Shown one piece after another: positions 1 through 12,860 of a stretch of DNA of 64,000 bases. The position numbers and the translations under genes were made by a program. The DNA comes from Branchiostoma floridae (Eukaryota > Chordata > Leptocardii > Amphioxiformes > Branchiostomatidae): the NCBI RefSeq assembly GCF_000003815.2, contig NC_049990.1, forward strand, positions 18,348,873 to 18,412,872, in the 5' to 3' direction. Every line of letters starts with the position of its first letter. Positions within the stretch are counted from its first letter, which is position 1. Below the pieces are notes generated by a model. That model had not been told where the DNA came from. It did not search any database and saw only the letters and a program-made list of their open reading frames with translations.

Positions 1-876
1 GCGTGTGAATGAACAATTTTCATTACGTATTACCGGAAAATCTAGCAGACACACCGCATACGCATGGGATGAGATCATACACATTTGTGCAAATCAATTT
101 TTTAAAAATGGACAAGTATAAAAAAAAAAAAAAAAGATGTTTATGAGCATGCAAAAAGTTTGAGGCAACAGGCATACTTTCTTGGATTGTGGTCTTGTAG
201 TATGATTACTGAGACATTACATTGCTTGTAATGTTGGTGGTTTGCAATTCCGGAAATGTCATCTTTTCAAATACTGGCAGTTGTACATGGGAGTGCTGCC
301 CCCAGCTATCCTTTGTTATTCAATAATAAAGGTTTATGTTGCCAAATCCTCCCTTATGCTTTTATCATCTAGACCTACGCTATTTTCGTCTCAGTTACTG
401 TTCGCCCCTCCTGCAAGTGTTAAAGTTTTTTAATCAATCCTTTTATAGCATGATTCATGCCACTTCAGTAACAGTTAGGAGAGCATGAAGTGACAGTCAT
501 TTAAGACAAAGGATGTGTTGAAATGTAGTTTAAATTGTTTGTCATTTTGCTTCACCATTGTCAGCGTAATCGTAAAGGCAGTGTAAGAGACTTGCTTGCA
601 TTCTGCAGCTACTTTCAAAAGTTGCAATATTATGCATTCTCTACACTCAGCATTTGGAAAAGAGAATGGAAGTTGAACACACACCACTACCAGTGGACTA
701 GACCACTGTTTTAGTGATTGCACAAAGTTGTGTGGTCCATGGGCTATTGAACAGAGATGGGTGCTGCCCTATTACCGTCTGGTGTGGGAGGGACTAACTT
801 AACTTGACTGTTTGAGAAAGTTGCCAGACACTTACCACATGTGACCAGTTGCACATGTGAAGTTGCCAGACACTTA

Positions 877-2428
877 GGGACCGTACGGCATTTAGCGAGG
901 GGGGAGGGCCGGTCGCCAAGGGGGGGAGGGCCAAGCAAAAAAATATTTTGCCAGGGGGAGGGCCAAGCAAAAAAATTTTTACTTGGGGGGAGGGCCAAGC
1001 CAAAAAAAAAAAAATAGCTTGGTCTGCCAGCAAAATATGTCCCTTAAAATCCAAGAAACGGCGTTTCAGAGGGTCAAGTTTTTAAAATTTTTCTGGACCT
1101 CTGCAAGGGATCGCCGAAGGTTGGCGCTCGGGACACAGTGAAAATGCGAAAGGGAGGGGGCGGGGCTTATACATGACGCCCTCGAAAACCTTTTTCACTT
1201 ACAGAAATGTTATCAAACTCTAGATTAGTCTGCCAGCAAAATTTACCCGTCTTATTGCCCTCAAAATGTAAGAAATGGCGTTTCAGAGCTCGAGGGTAAA
1301 TATTTGCAAATTTCCCTGGACCCCTTTTGACGTGACCGGCCTCGCGCCTTTGATGACCGACATCGTGATAATGTGCTTGGGGGGATTTAATTTTGTATTT
1401 CTAAATTGAAATGCCATTAAAGTTAGCTTTGTTTGTCAGCAAAATATTTCCCTCAAGTTTGAGCAAGTGAAGGAAATAGCTTTTAAGAGGGTCAAGATTT
1501 CAAAATTTTCCCGGACCTACGTTGCGATTCTTCGTGCCTTTGGCGCCGGACATGGTGTTCGGAACGTCGTTCTCAAAAACTTGAAACCCTCGTTTTTTTT
1601 TTTCATAGAAATGTCATCTAACCAGCAAATTTTCCCATAAAAAAGCAATGCAGGAAATCGTGCCAAAAAAAGCGTGGCATTTCTAAAAGATCTCCTGCAA
1701 GTCTGCGTTCTCACGCCCGCCGGCGGCTAGAGAGAAACGACCCGTCTACCCCGCCGTGGGAAAATCAGCGTCACTCGTCGGCGCCCCCCTCCCCACTACA
1801 GTTTTGGTTAGTCGAATCGTGCTGTCGTTTTGGTTTTCATTTTTCCCCCCGATTTTCCGTAAGTTATTACCACCACAGAACCAAGAAAAAGTCCAAATAT
1901 ATGTAAATTGAAAATAGTTTCCGTCAAGCCGCTCAGGCCCGCGCCCGCGAGCTTGCAATACGCAAATTTAGGGAGCGGGGCGCGCGCCGCTTCGTGGCGC
2001 AAATCTACTAGAAATCCAGATACAAATGCTTTTTAGGTGTTGTTTTAATATCAAAACAATGAAATAGCTTCTATAAAGCAAATATTTATGCCTCTACTCT
2101 ATGAAGCAGATATTTATCCCTCTATTAAGCAGATATTTTGAGCCATTCTGTTTTCCTTTTTTTACTAGGGGTGAGAGATCTGCTTCTCGATGAAAATCGT
2201 GAAAAAGTATGACGCAAAGCACATTTCCAAATGGGAGCGCAGTGTTTTATTGGCGTCTTGAATATTTTTTTTTCAAAGTTGGAGGGGGGAGGGCCAAGCA
2301 AAAAAAAATTTACCTGGGGGGAGGGCCTAGCAAAAAAAAATTTACCTGGGGGGAGGGCCTAGCAAAAAATTTTTGACCCGACCCTCTGGCGACCGGCCCT
2401 CCCCCCTCACTAAACGCCGTACGGTCCC
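877..2428. mobile_element. Non-autonomous TIR DNA transposon, PIF/Harbinger-like
   Basis: The two ends are inverted repeats of about 42 bp with roughly two mismatches. The left end begins gggaccgtacggcatttagc and the right end finishes in its reverse complement (...gccgtacggtccc). The element is flanked by a 3-bp direct repeat tta at 874-876 and 2429-2431. A 3-bp TTA/TWA target duplication is typical of PIF/Harbinger elements, which is the basis for the superfamily guess. Inside each end are G-rich/A-rich blocks of the type gggagggccaagcaaaaa, in the same orientation at both ends. The middle holds about four copies of a roughly 200-bp unit. No transposase frame is visible, so this is a 1.55 kb non-autonomous element. 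Confidence 0.8.
1024..1720. repeat. About 200-bp tandem array inside the TIR element
   Basis: The word cagcaaaatnt recurs at 1028, 1234, 1437 and, degenerate, at 1623, giving spacings of 206, 203 and 186 bp. Each copy is followed by a ccctna-rich stretch, then a word like gaaatggcgtttcagag, then ggtcaag, an aaaattt tract and a cggacct/tggacc word. Copies are diverged but colinear. The array fills the body of the element at 877-2428 and explains the short reading frames there. Confidence 0.6.
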
Positions 2429-3409
2429 TTACCACCCCAGGTAGGCAGTTGTGTGTGATTTTACATGCAGTTCGCATGTCCAGAGTTCGCCGGCCTTCGC
2501 CACTGCGGCCATGAGAAGCTCTTGATACGTTGAAACCTTTCATCCGCCTCTACATGTGATTAGTCTCGGGAGGAGTCAAGAAGGGTGGAGGAGAATGTTG
2601 GAGGATTTTTCTGAAGAGGATAGAAAGCCTGGCATGATAATTGCATGATAGCAGTGTTCTTGAGGAATGATAAAGTGTTGAAGGAGTCTACAGGGCAGGT
2701 GCATTCTGCAACAGTTATAACAGAATACTGCTTTCAAATTTTGAAAAGCTTTATGCTTCAAGGTCTTGTGCATAATGAATAAGAAAGCTTCTATAATGGC
2801 ATTTCTGAAGAATACAGATTTTGCAGAAAGCAAATCAGTGTTTGATCAGCATTAACTTTTAGTTGTCAGTTTTTTCGTGTCTCACATCGATACACTTGAC
2901 ATCTGACAACACAAGATAATCTACTAGCCTTCCGGTAGATAGCCACTAGTAGTAGTACTGCTGTGAATAGGGTACATTGCGTTTTTCTGATGTGCTTTTT
3001 TGGCACTGGTTTTTCTTCCTGTCCTTGTAAAGAAATGATCTCATGTCTAAAAACTCCTCACAACAACCCTTTGCCCCCCCGCCACACTCGAACATTCCTC
3101 GGGGCACCTTGCGTGTCATGTGATGTGTACTCGCCCATCTTGAAGTTGCAAATCCTGGTGTGAAGCTTGACTCTCGGCCAAGCCTTGCCCCACAACTATC
3201 TCAGGTCTGCATCGCACTTCAATATGAAAAGAAGATCACAAGGAGTTTGCAATAGCTTAGGAGTAATTCACACAGAAAGGTCTATTCTGTGGCCAGGGGC
3301 AATTGAGGGATCAGACGTAACTCCTTCTTGTCTGCCTTACACACTTTTCCATCAGCGGTCATATGTTTGTTATCAAGAACACAATCAGGGAAAGCTTGTT
3401 CTGTGGGCA

Positions 3410-3797
3410 AAACTTTCCACATGCATGTTATTTAAAAACCAATACGTCTGGCCGGCTTCATGCTGTGTTTTGTGTTAGCATTGCAAATTCGGATTGAACC
3501 TGTAGCAAGGAGAGGGTGTTATGTGCTATAATAGAGTCTCTGAGAAGTTTTCTGTGACCACTTTGCTGTCTGTTGGCTGTAACATGTGGATGAGACCTTG
3601 GAGAAACTTTCCACATGCATGTTGTTCAAAAGCCAATATGTCTAGCCGGCTCCATGCTGTGTTTTGTGTTAGCATTGCAAATTTGGATTGAATCTGTAGC
3701 AAGGAGAGGGTGTTACGTGCTATAATAGAGTCTCTGAGAAGTTTTCTGTGACCACTTTGCTGTCTGTTGGCTGTAACATATGGATGAGACCTTGGAG
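3410..3797. repeat. 194-bp tandem duplication
   Basis: Bases 3410-3603 and 3604-3797 are two head-to-tail copies, each starting aaactttccacatgcatgtt and ending gagaccttggag. They differ at about a dozen positions. This is a recent segmental tandem duplication of intron sequence with no coding content. Confidence 0.9.
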
Positions 3798-4229
3798 GGT
3801 AGTGACAGAATTATCTGATGATGGCCCAATATTTGTTCGGACTTCTCACAGCAAAGGCAGCGTTATTCTAAGCACGCTTGTAGGGATAGGGCCATACATC
3901 CTTTGACTCTTTGTCTTGTCTTTTTAACCCCTAATAGCTTTACTTAGATGATAACTATAGTGCAGACGGGGTTGGAATGGTCTTTTATCTTAAAAAACAG
4001 AAGGGCGGTGATAATTACGCTGACAGGTTTACAATGAAGAATATCTCCTGAGGTAGTAATTATCAAAATTGGAGTGACTATGAATAAATTAGATTGATTT
4101 TTCCATGTCGAAGACTGTCTTTTCCAAGAAGTAGATTCCTTCCCAAGAAATAGTGTCTGTTTCATGACTATTCCTGGACAAGGATGATTTTTTCTTCTAG
4201 ATAATCACTGGGCTGTCTCCAGGACTCGT

Positions 4230-4420
4230 ATCTCCGTCGCAAAATGGAAATTTGCTTCCTGCGATGGACAAAAATTTTGCACTGACCTTCCAAAACAACT
4301 GATGCTCTGATATGAAATTTATGAAAGTGTTTTCTGGTAAGCTTAAAAGATTAAAAAAATGAAAATCGACAACATGGACTCCCAGACAGTGATTGAGTGG
4401 GACAGAAAAAGCTAACCTGG
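4230..4420 (+). repeat. Dispersed repeat family B, copy 1
   Basis: The segment runs atggaaatttg, gatggacaaaaattt, then a gtaagcttaaaagatt word, then gaaaatcgacaacatgg and finally gagtgggac. The same order of words recurs at 5585-5690, 5738-5880, 10055-10245 and (partial) 12748-12860. It has no coding capacity and no obvious terminal repeats. The family is unnamed here and its class is unknown. Confidence 0.5.
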
Positions 4421-4874
4421 AGTCAGCAGTGTTGCGAGATCATTGACTTGGATGACTGGAGGCCATTGAATTCTCATGTAAAGATGTATGATGAGTAATA
4501 TCTACTGAAGGGGAAACACTATATAAATATGTTATGTTTGGGACTTGTCTACCATGAACTGTAAAACACCAGAGTATGTTATCTAAGCTCTGCATGCTGA
4601 GAAACTTTTGAATATAGTACCATTGGTGTTGTTATGCTTAAAAGTTGGAGTGACTTCAAGGCTGATTCAAGAAGACGTTTGGTTTTACCCTTACCATTTG
4701 TGATAAATCTGTACAAGTGCAACAGTGAGGTTCAAGCTCCGCCAAACCAACCATGCCAGTGGCTCTAAGCTTTCGGCGTAACCGTTTAGCACGTTGGGTT
4801 TGTGGTCTGACCGCCTGGGTTTGGTGCGGATTTGCATCCTGGGAGTCAGGAAACTCTGGATCCTTTCTTATATT

Positions 4875-4945
4875 GGTTCCCACACCGGGAATCCAACCCA
4901 GGCCTTAGCAGTGAGAGCGCCGAAGCCTAACCACTAGACAGCTTT
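4875..4945 (-). pseudogene. tRNA-Glu(CTC)-like pseudogene or SINE head
   Basis: On the minus strand the sequence contains gtctagtggttagg (D arm and A box), ttcggcgctctcac (anticodon arm with CTC in place) and gggttggattcccgg (T arm and B box), in the order and spacing of tRNA-Glu. The two halves of the acceptor stem do not pair and the anticodon stem is broken. It is therefore a decayed tRNA copy or the 5' part of a tRNA-derived SINE, not a working tRNA gene. Confidence 0.6.
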
Positions 4946-4954
4946 CTTACACAA

Positions 4955-5077
4955 GTGACCACCACTGACTTTTCATGGTGCCCAGGATAATTTTTCTCAT
5001 TGATACAAGCATTCAAAATCCTGTCCACAAAGACTAGTTTTCAGTTGTCCCGAGTGGTCTTCTTGGGCAGGTTGTTA
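4955..5077 (+). repeat. Dispersed repeat family A, copy 1
   Basis: It runs gtgaccaccactgac, then a ttttctcattgatacaagcatt word, then atcctgtccaca, then gtggtcttcttgggcaggtt. Related copies lie at 35073-35252, 48735-48881, 59510-59645 and 60150-60370. The shared ending is gtggt(c/t)ttcttgggca, followed by a short T/G-rich word. No coding potential; class unknown. Confidence 0.5.
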
Positions 5078-5584
5078 CATATTATTAAGATGAAATGTTT
5101 CAAGCCAGCTAAACATATCACAACTTGATAGATAGGCACATACATGTAGGCAAGTGGAAACCAGGTGAAGCAGACAAAAACCTACCCCTGGACATAATGT
5201 ACCCGGGTATATTCTAACTATAGGGGTAGAGTCTGTCCTGCTACACTGGTGTTTTCTTGCATGTGGAGTTGTCCCCTGGTGCAGGCAGAATGGGAGCATC
5301 TGTCGCATTTAAGTAATCCCGGCTATCATAAGGTTATTTGGTGTCATGAGGGAACTGGGGCAATATTGGCAGTATGTGTGTGACACTGTCCCACTGTGTT
5401 ATGTGAGGAGGTCACAACAACACCTCAACCTCAACCATATGCTCATTTTCACCTGGAGGAGAGAAATATTACCTGCACACTGATTGGCTAAACAGATATG
5501 ACAGATTCAGATCAATTACTGGCAGTTCACCTCTAAAAGTTTCAGAATTCATGACGGGACTGTCAACAGGACCCGTCCCTTCAC

Positions 5585-5880
5585 CCTAGATGGAAATTTG
5601 AACATTGGTATAAAAATAATCCCCCCACCCCCCATCTGTCAAAAAAAATCTGAACTTCATGACATGACATCTAATTTCCTAGGCTTAATAATTGTCTATT
5701 GAGCAATAGATACAATAAAGCCAGTAGCCATCCTCCATCCCTGGATGGAAATTCGAATGTTGGGATGGACAAAAATTTCCCCCATCTTTCAAAAAAAATC
5801 TGAACTTCATGCCATGACATGTATTTTCGTAAGCATAATATGATGACTTTAACAATGAAAATTAACAAGAACATGGATAT
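5585..5880 (+). repeat. Dispersed repeat family B, copies 2 and 3 in tandem
   Basis: Two adjacent, partial copies (about 5585-5690 and 5738-5880) share gatggaaattngaa, then a C-rich tract, then caaaaaaaatctgaacttca and catgacat. The second copy continues with attttcgtaagcataat and aacaatgaaaattaacaa, as in the copy near 10055. The copies are about 150 bp apart and face the same way. A reading frame of 124 codons on the minus strand here is repeat-derived and is not called as a gene. Confidence 0.5.
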
Positions 5881-7999
5881 GGGCTCACACAAAAAAGTGA
5901 GTAAGACAGAAAGAAATCTAAAGCCCTGATTTCTATCTATAGCTGAAACTTTAATAAAGCTATGACACTCATCAGGTAGATATTTTTCCACGTCCCACAG
6001 GTATATTATGATTTTCATAGTCAAGAAGATTAGTTGCAAATGCAAATAAAAACACCGGTAGCTTCTAGTATCTTAATATGCATCCAATTTTGTATATTGC
6101 GGCTCTAATTTTGTCATACAGGAATACAATCGTGTGCTTTGCTATTCTAGTCAAATTTGATGTTCATCCATGCATACATTGTACATGTGTATGTAACTTA
6201 CAGCAGAGAAGAAGCAGTTGATAAAAAGCATATGAAGGCCATCAGATTCAACAAAAAATACATGTCCTCAATTCTTATCTTCTTGTTCATGAGCCTTAAT
6301 AACATGTCACAGGAGATTCAGGTTGTCCTAGATTCGGGGGTGACATCACCAATGACCTACATTTTCCTGCTATTTTGGAATGGACTTTATTACAAAGAGG
6401 AAGAGTGGCTAGGTGTGGGATATTAAATGTGGTATGTGGAAGACATACTCCTTCTTGATAACAATGCTATGTGACATCCGCAACTATGATAAATTCCCCT
6501 GCAATCTTGGCTATTATGGCGTTACTTTACAGGTACTTAACACAATTCCTACTACATGGATAGGCATCCATCAAGTTGTTTGGAGTCTGTGCTGCCCTAT
6601 TATCCCCTTTTACCTTTATTACCAGTAAATGGACAAGAGAGAGGAAGGTCTGATGCTGGTAAAAATTGTTCTGGATATGTCAGCTTTCGTTAGACAAACA
6701 CAGTTAGGGAACAGATTGTAACAAAATAGTTACATGGTCAAATGTTTTCACATGTCTCAGACTTTTAGAGCCATTGATAATGGTAACCTTATTTTAGATT
6801 AGTAAGAAGTAGTTTCATGCCTTTGTATATTAAAGGCATTAAAGCAGTTCTTTAAAAAAAAAGGAGAAAAACAAGAAAACAAAGGAAAATGCTGACAATG
6901 TCAACCAAACAGACCCTTGAATGTTTCTTGAACATTTCAGCTTTATTTTCAAACTTTTGAACAGTTAATTTTGCACATTCTGTACTTTTTTGTTGTGCAG
7001 CGTATAGACCTTGTATAGACTGATTGACAGCAGTAGACTTAGTCTAGTACTAGTACATAAAGGATGTCATACATGATCTTTTGTGTTCAACAGCTCTCAC
7101 ATTGGGCCACTGAGGTGGCTGACAACTGTGTTGCAGGTTGTTTGCCCTTCTGTGTGTGGATTTTCTGTAATAAAACTGTTGCAATTATCCATATCACTGC
7201 TTTATAGATGCTATTTAGCCACTATAGATGTTTTGCCAGTACCCTGTTTACGATGTTAAAGCCTGGAGTGTACATATATCAACTAGAGATACAAACATAG
7301 TCACTACGATGTTTCAGTAGACAGAAAGTCTGCAGTAGGAAACAAAATTGAAAAGAGTATGCACATGGCTATACATGCACTTAGCCTATCTTATGTAGGC
7401 ACTCTTGCTAATAAAATCTAATTGTCCTTTAAAGACTAGACTACACGTACACGTATTTCATTCGTCGTATTCATTTCATCACAGGGCATTTTGGCGTGCC
7501 CCTCGGCTCCACACAGCCGAGACAACCTGTTTTTCTGTCTCCCTTATAACAAGGACATAACATGCGGAGTCGGCAATAAAGTAGAAGACTGCGTCACTGC
7601 TGATGTATGAAGGGCATGTTTTTCCTGTTTCGTACGTCTCCCGAATGTGAATGCCAACCAATTAGTTGACAAAATTAGTTTTAGGGAGGGACGCTAATAA
7701 AATCCTGTCATGTGACGATTTTTCATGAGGTGAGGAATGGAGGGGAGGACTGCTGGAGTGGCGTACTCAGGAGCGGAGCATGCTGATTGGGTCAAACTAC
7801 TTCCTGACTAACCAGATCAACATCTCCAGAGAGAGGGAGCGAGCCAGACAGGAAAAACATTGCAGCAATACATCTTCCTGTCTACTCCGTAGCCTTACTT
7901 TCAGGGCATCTTTGAAGCCGTGCCACCCCCGGACCAATGTCAACGCACATGTTCCAACATGGTTAAACAGATTTATCAGCTCTCATAAAAGAATGTAGT

Positions 8000-8275
8000 G
8001 GAGCAAATGGCCAAGTGGTTAGGCTAGAGGACACAACGCCATGGGTTCGAGTCATGCCATTCCTGGCTTGACGTTGCGTCCTTGAAAAAGGCACTTTCCG
8101 CACTCCACCAAGGTGTAAGAATGGGTGTCTAATGTGAGATGGGGAGGCAAAAGGCGGTGGAAGGAGAGGGATGGGCTCCGCCTTTCAGTAAACTGATGCA
8201 CTGCCCCCATGACTTCTAAAAGGCTATTTGACTACCTTTGCTTTTACTACCTTTTACTACCTTTTAGAGTTACTA
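8000..8275 (+). mobile_element. tRNA-derived SINE, copy 1
   Basis: The head has a Pol III A box (tggccaagtgg, 8008-8018) and a B box (ggttcgagtc, 8044-8053) with tRNA-like spacing. The body contains ggaggcaaaaggcggtgg, then agagggatgggctccgcctt. A second copy in the opposite orientation at 52285-52525 shares both body words, which confirms a dispersed family. The tail is a short repeat of taccttttac type. The edges are approximate. No protein is encoded; SINEs are mobilised by a partner LINE. Confidence 0.7.
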
Positions 8276-10054
8276 AAAGTAACTGGTAAGAGGCAAGCGT
8301 GTTACAACTGAAAAGCCATCAGCATGATGCTGTAAGGGACTGGGTGCAGGAAGAGTGATGTCACCAAAGGGTTGCCCACATTTTAACTTCTTGCAGGCAC
8401 TTTGTAATGGGTTGGTAGTCACATTAGGGTAAAGCTGGCAGGGTTGTAACACGAGGGTTATGGAGGATCGGGAAGGCTCGGAGCTTACAGAAAGTAGAGC
8501 GATGAATGCAGAAATCGCCGTGTAGGAGTTTTAAAAGGAGAAGGATGGCTGCTGGCACATTAAGTGTTAGGAGTTGGATTCTAAGCCCCTCATACTGTAC
8601 CTATGTTTTATAAGGAGGCCCTCAGGGACAGTTCAAAGATTTGGTTGGATACTTATTCCACGTCATGCAGAATTCCTGAAAAGCTGTCATTACATCTATA
8701 AGAATATCATCTTAATGGGAGCTTTATCTGTTCCCGATAAAAGGTTCGCCGAGAAGAAGCCGGGGATATCCAATTGCACCTGGACGAATGATCGACTTTC
8801 ATCCCCGCGCGAGAACTTTGACCGTGGAGCGCCCCAGGGCAAGATAAAGCCTCTATAGCTCCTGGACACAAGTACAGGCCATTGCACACAGGCTCCCCAG
8901 TGGAGATTATCCCATACACCAAACCCTCTATAAGTCAACTTCTCATGTACCCGGCCTCCCGTCTCTAATACCTATATCACAAAGTGATAAAAAGGGGTGA
9001 AAAATTTACAATCATCCCCGACTGTCATATTTCCCGAGTTACGGCTAACTTCGAGAAAATCAATGGTGCATTTATAAACACGTATTGCCGTCTTTTCTGT
9101 GCGTTGCAGAGGAGCGATACATCAAGCCCTTTGACGTACAATTACTTTGCCCCATGAATCTGCACATGAAAGTTTTATATTGCTGTATTTCTATGGGGAT
9201 TGAAACAGAGTCCGGAGATGACTGGATGGGATATTACGTGTTCTATACATCACTTTATATGACATGAGAGTTTGCCGGTCCCCGTGTTTCATCAGGCTAC
9301 AGCTCACTTGGCATGCAGGGTGTGACGTGGAACTCGGGAGAGGGTCACGTCTTCCCGCCATAAACATCCATTTGGATTCTGTCTGGGCCCGGCTGATTAT
9401 TCTCTTTTATCTACCGACTTTCCTCCCATTTGGGTGGACCTGACTGAAATGTACAATAGCGCGGGTCATTCCGCCGCTTCCGCAGATGAAACCTCAGGGT
9501 TCGCCGTCCAATTGGAAGTGTGAGTAGGTGTGATTGGGAAACTTTCAAAGGAAAGCCACAGGTTGGCGGCATGTTAAGTACAAAAGTCCACCGCAGTGCA
9601 GGGATGTGTGATGAGGAATACAACTACATTATCCAGTTTTGAAGACAGTTGCCAAGGTTTCTCAGCAGATTGCTATATCTTAATCCATATATGAATTGAA
9701 ATATATTGTTTTTTGAAAGCACAAACACTTTTTCTTACTTAGTTCCTTTTGACTTTTTAAATAAACCCAGGGTCCTTCCTGTTTTTTCATTCCCATTTTT
9801 GTTCAATGGACATCACAAGTTCCTAATTCTCAAGTTCTTCTTTTGCTTTCGATATTTGGTTTTGTTAGCAAATATTGATACAGAATAGAAAGAAAAAGGA
9901 CTGTAGCAATATCTCATGTAAAACTACGGGATGACAGAATTTTGCCAATCTTTTTCTGCACATTCGGTTGATTGGGACGGGCATTGTGTGATCTCCTCTA
10001 AACGACCACATCCCTCTCTCTCCTACAATCAGGGCTCGGGGCCTACACAACCCA

Positions 10055-10245
10055 TCTTTTATCCCGGAAATTTTCCTGTTGGGACGGACAAAAATTCCAC
10101 CCAATCCAGAAAATCTGAACTTCCTAACATGGAAATGGCAAAAATGCATATTTTCGTAAGCTTAGAATGATAGATTTGATAACGAAAATTAACAACATGC
10201 CAAGCAATGAGTGGATTGGGGTAAAAGTAAATTCTGGAAACGGCA
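10055..10245 (+). repeat. Dispersed repeat family B, copy 4
   Basis: The best-preserved copy of the family: cggaaattttcctgttggga, cggacaaaaattccaccc, aaaatctgaacttcct, attttcgtaagcttagaat, aacgaaaattaacaacatg, then gagtggattgggg. It shows the same word order as 4230-4420 and 5738-5880. Short reading frames over it are repeat-derived. Confidence 0.5.
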
Positions 10246-12083
10246 CTGCCTACAGGTCTTCAACCCCAGGTTAGTCAGTGTATTGCTGCACCTGTGTGGG
10301 ATGATACTGAGCTAGTTTACAACGCCCATAAAAGTAGTCAGATGGCCCAAATCACACATTTAGGCTCATTGGGTAGTATCGGCGTGGCCATTAAATTTTA
10401 CACAGATTACGCTGCCATTCAGGGTGGGGCGGGTGCATACCAATCTTCCTTTGCTTGGGCGCTCCACAAATTTGGTGCACAATTATCCCGCCTTTATGAT
10501 CAAAGTTAGGGAAAGCGTGAAAGATTCATGGTGGCACCTTACATGTGGTACACTCTCAAAGTCAAAGTCGCATCCAAGTCATACCCCATGTCAAATTGTA
10601 CGGCATTGCTGGCTTTATTAGCGCAATGCGGCAACCTTGTAAATGATGTGTTATCAAATGATAATGATGATGATTTTAATTTCAAGATCTGCATTGTCAA
10701 AATGATCAATGCTCTAATCAATTCTGGAAAGCAACAGCACCAAAAATGTATGTATTGTGTTCTTATTTATGGTTCGACTTATAAGATTGTCTTAAAGAAA
10801 AATGACTCACAACAAAAGCAATGCAGTTGATGATTTTAATGTGTCCATAAAAAGAAAAATATGTGTTGATAAAGATAGGAAAAGGGTATGAAGTAATATG
10901 TCCTTCATTCATATTCCCCGGCGTCTGTCTGGTCGAATCTTCCTCACCCATCTTTCCCATGTATTATTATTACGCCTATTATCACAAAACTTTTACTGTC
11001 ACGTTTTAGGGTGCAATAAATACAGATAGCTACAAGGCAAAATGGGCCATTCTATATGGCTTTAAACAACAGTCTTTTTATTTCAGCGAGAAATTCCGAG
11101 CCACAACCATGTCCAGGTATCATCATAACTTTTTATTAGCTGGTGCTTGGAGGATGGCTTAGGTTGTCCGGATGATGACAGGATACAGAAGCTGTCATAC
11201 ATTGCTAATATGATACAGCAGAAAATAGAGGGATAGCAATAAAATGGTAGACAAAATACTAAAAAATGAAAAATTGGTGTTGTATAAAATTATATGTCTG
11301 GGAATGCATTGTCCCAAAGGACTTATCGTATGAAGTTGTAACATGCAACATTTTACTGAAGGTACCTAGTCAACAGGAAAGCTGTTTATTAGTCTTTCAT
11401 TGTCTTGAGATACATAAAATGGGTTTAAGTAGTAATAAACGGATCATTTTTCATAATTCAAAGTGTAGAATGGAGCTTAATGTACCAGGAAATGTAAACG
11501 TGAAAAATGTTACTTGCAAGTAGAAGTGCAACAGTCACAGACCGGAAAACTTTATGCCCAAAGTTGAAAGCTTTACTGTGATACCCATCTCTGCAAATCA
11601 TCGCATAAGCACAGTACATTGTATATGCAAAACTTTCATAATTACCCTTCAATCGTAACCCAAGATAGAATCCATGAGATGACGCTTCTCTAAAGGACGT
11701 ATCAACGAAAGACACCCTGTCGTAAAACATCAAGACAAAATCTCTAACTGCTCTTCAAACTCTAATCACGAAAACCTGTTTTATAGATCAGTAAACTTTC
11801 AAGCAAGGATTTTAAGGTCAGATTTTTGTGTGCGCTTGTTTTGGCTCTACTTCTCTCGACTTGGCGATACCTCAGATACGTTGTAGATCATCCTGCAGCA
11901 TCTGTACAAGTGTCAGACCTTGAACACTTCTTAGTGTAGATGAGTATGGCGATCCTCCTTGGAGTGCTGTATCTGATATTCCACCCCATTGATTCGCATG
12001 CCACCTGCCAGGATCTTCCCGTATATTTATTGTGTCGTCAGTGGGTATCAACCATGGATTATTCACAGTTCGGGTGTATCAGT

Positions 12084-12183
12084 NNNNNNNNNNNNNNNNN
12101 NNNNNNNNNNNNNNNNNNNNNNNNNNNNNNNNNNNNNNNNNNNNNNNNNNNNNNNNNNNNNNNNNNNNNNNNNNNNNNNNNNN
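12084..12183. other. Assembly gap (100 N)
   Basis: Exactly 100 unknown bases, the usual placeholder for a gap of unknown size. Reading frames crossing it have no support. Missing sequence here could hide an exon or repeat. Confidence 0.98.
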
Positions 12184-12747
12184 TTGAAGAGCGAACATGG
12201 CAGGGAACGCCGGGCGGCGATGACATATTTCCTGGATCTATGCGCGGTGATAAAAGAGAGTGTTTTTCCAACTATAGCGCAGGAAGCCTTGGCCTAGCCT
12301 TGATTTGAGTCGCAATTAGTCGAGAGGGCGGAACGACGACAGTGCGTTTCCGAGAGGGAGGCGTAACAAAGGAGTGAATTGCTCTCCCAGCACGGGAACA
12401 AATTTCGGGAGAGACATGTTGTGTTTGATCCTTATGATCTCGGTACTATGATGATTAATGGTTGTGTCAGACCCAGTGCACACTGTGGTGCCGTACCAGC
12501 CTGTTGCGGGGACGTGCAGATTGAATGTGTTATATTGTACACACATGAATGGGAGCGGTTGTCCCATATGCAAACACAGACACACCTCGAACCCACACCC
12601 AAAAGAACAAATCTGTAAAGGAACCATTAAATTTTGATGGACACGTCCTCTGTTCAGGATGATGCAATTGGTTCCTTTATTCTGCACACAATAACCTTTT
12701 TTTTCAAAGTATAACAATACAGAGCACGTACATTCTACATAAACTAT

Positions 12748-12860
12748 ACACCCTATCCATCAAAGAAATCTGAACTTCAGTTGACATGAAATTAATGAAA
12801 ATGTACTTTTAAATTTGTGCGCTGACAGATTTTAACAAGTATATATTTAACAACATTTGG
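12748..12860 (+). repeat. Dispersed repeat family B, partial copy 5
   Basis: Keeps only the second half of the family: aaagaaatctgaacttcagt, tgacatgaaattaatgaaaa and a degenerate end with ttaacaacat. More diverged than the other copies. Confidence 0.35.

Noticed and set aside
4790-4860. tRNA-like words on the + strand (gtttagcacgttgg, then gggtttggtgcgg)
   Set aside because: Too diverged to fold as a tRNA and no B box match. Possibly part of the same SINE remnant as the minus-strand tRNA-Glu-like sequence.
11872-12066. Minus-strand frame abutting the gap with a coding-like composition
   Set aside because: It begins at a GTG and is cut by the N run; I cannot match it to transposon or host proteins. 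Could be the edge of something in the gap, but there is no support.
12316-12717. 133-codon minus-strand frame next to the assembly gap
   Set aside because: No family signature and no nearby exon structure; shadow frames of similar length exist on the other strand.
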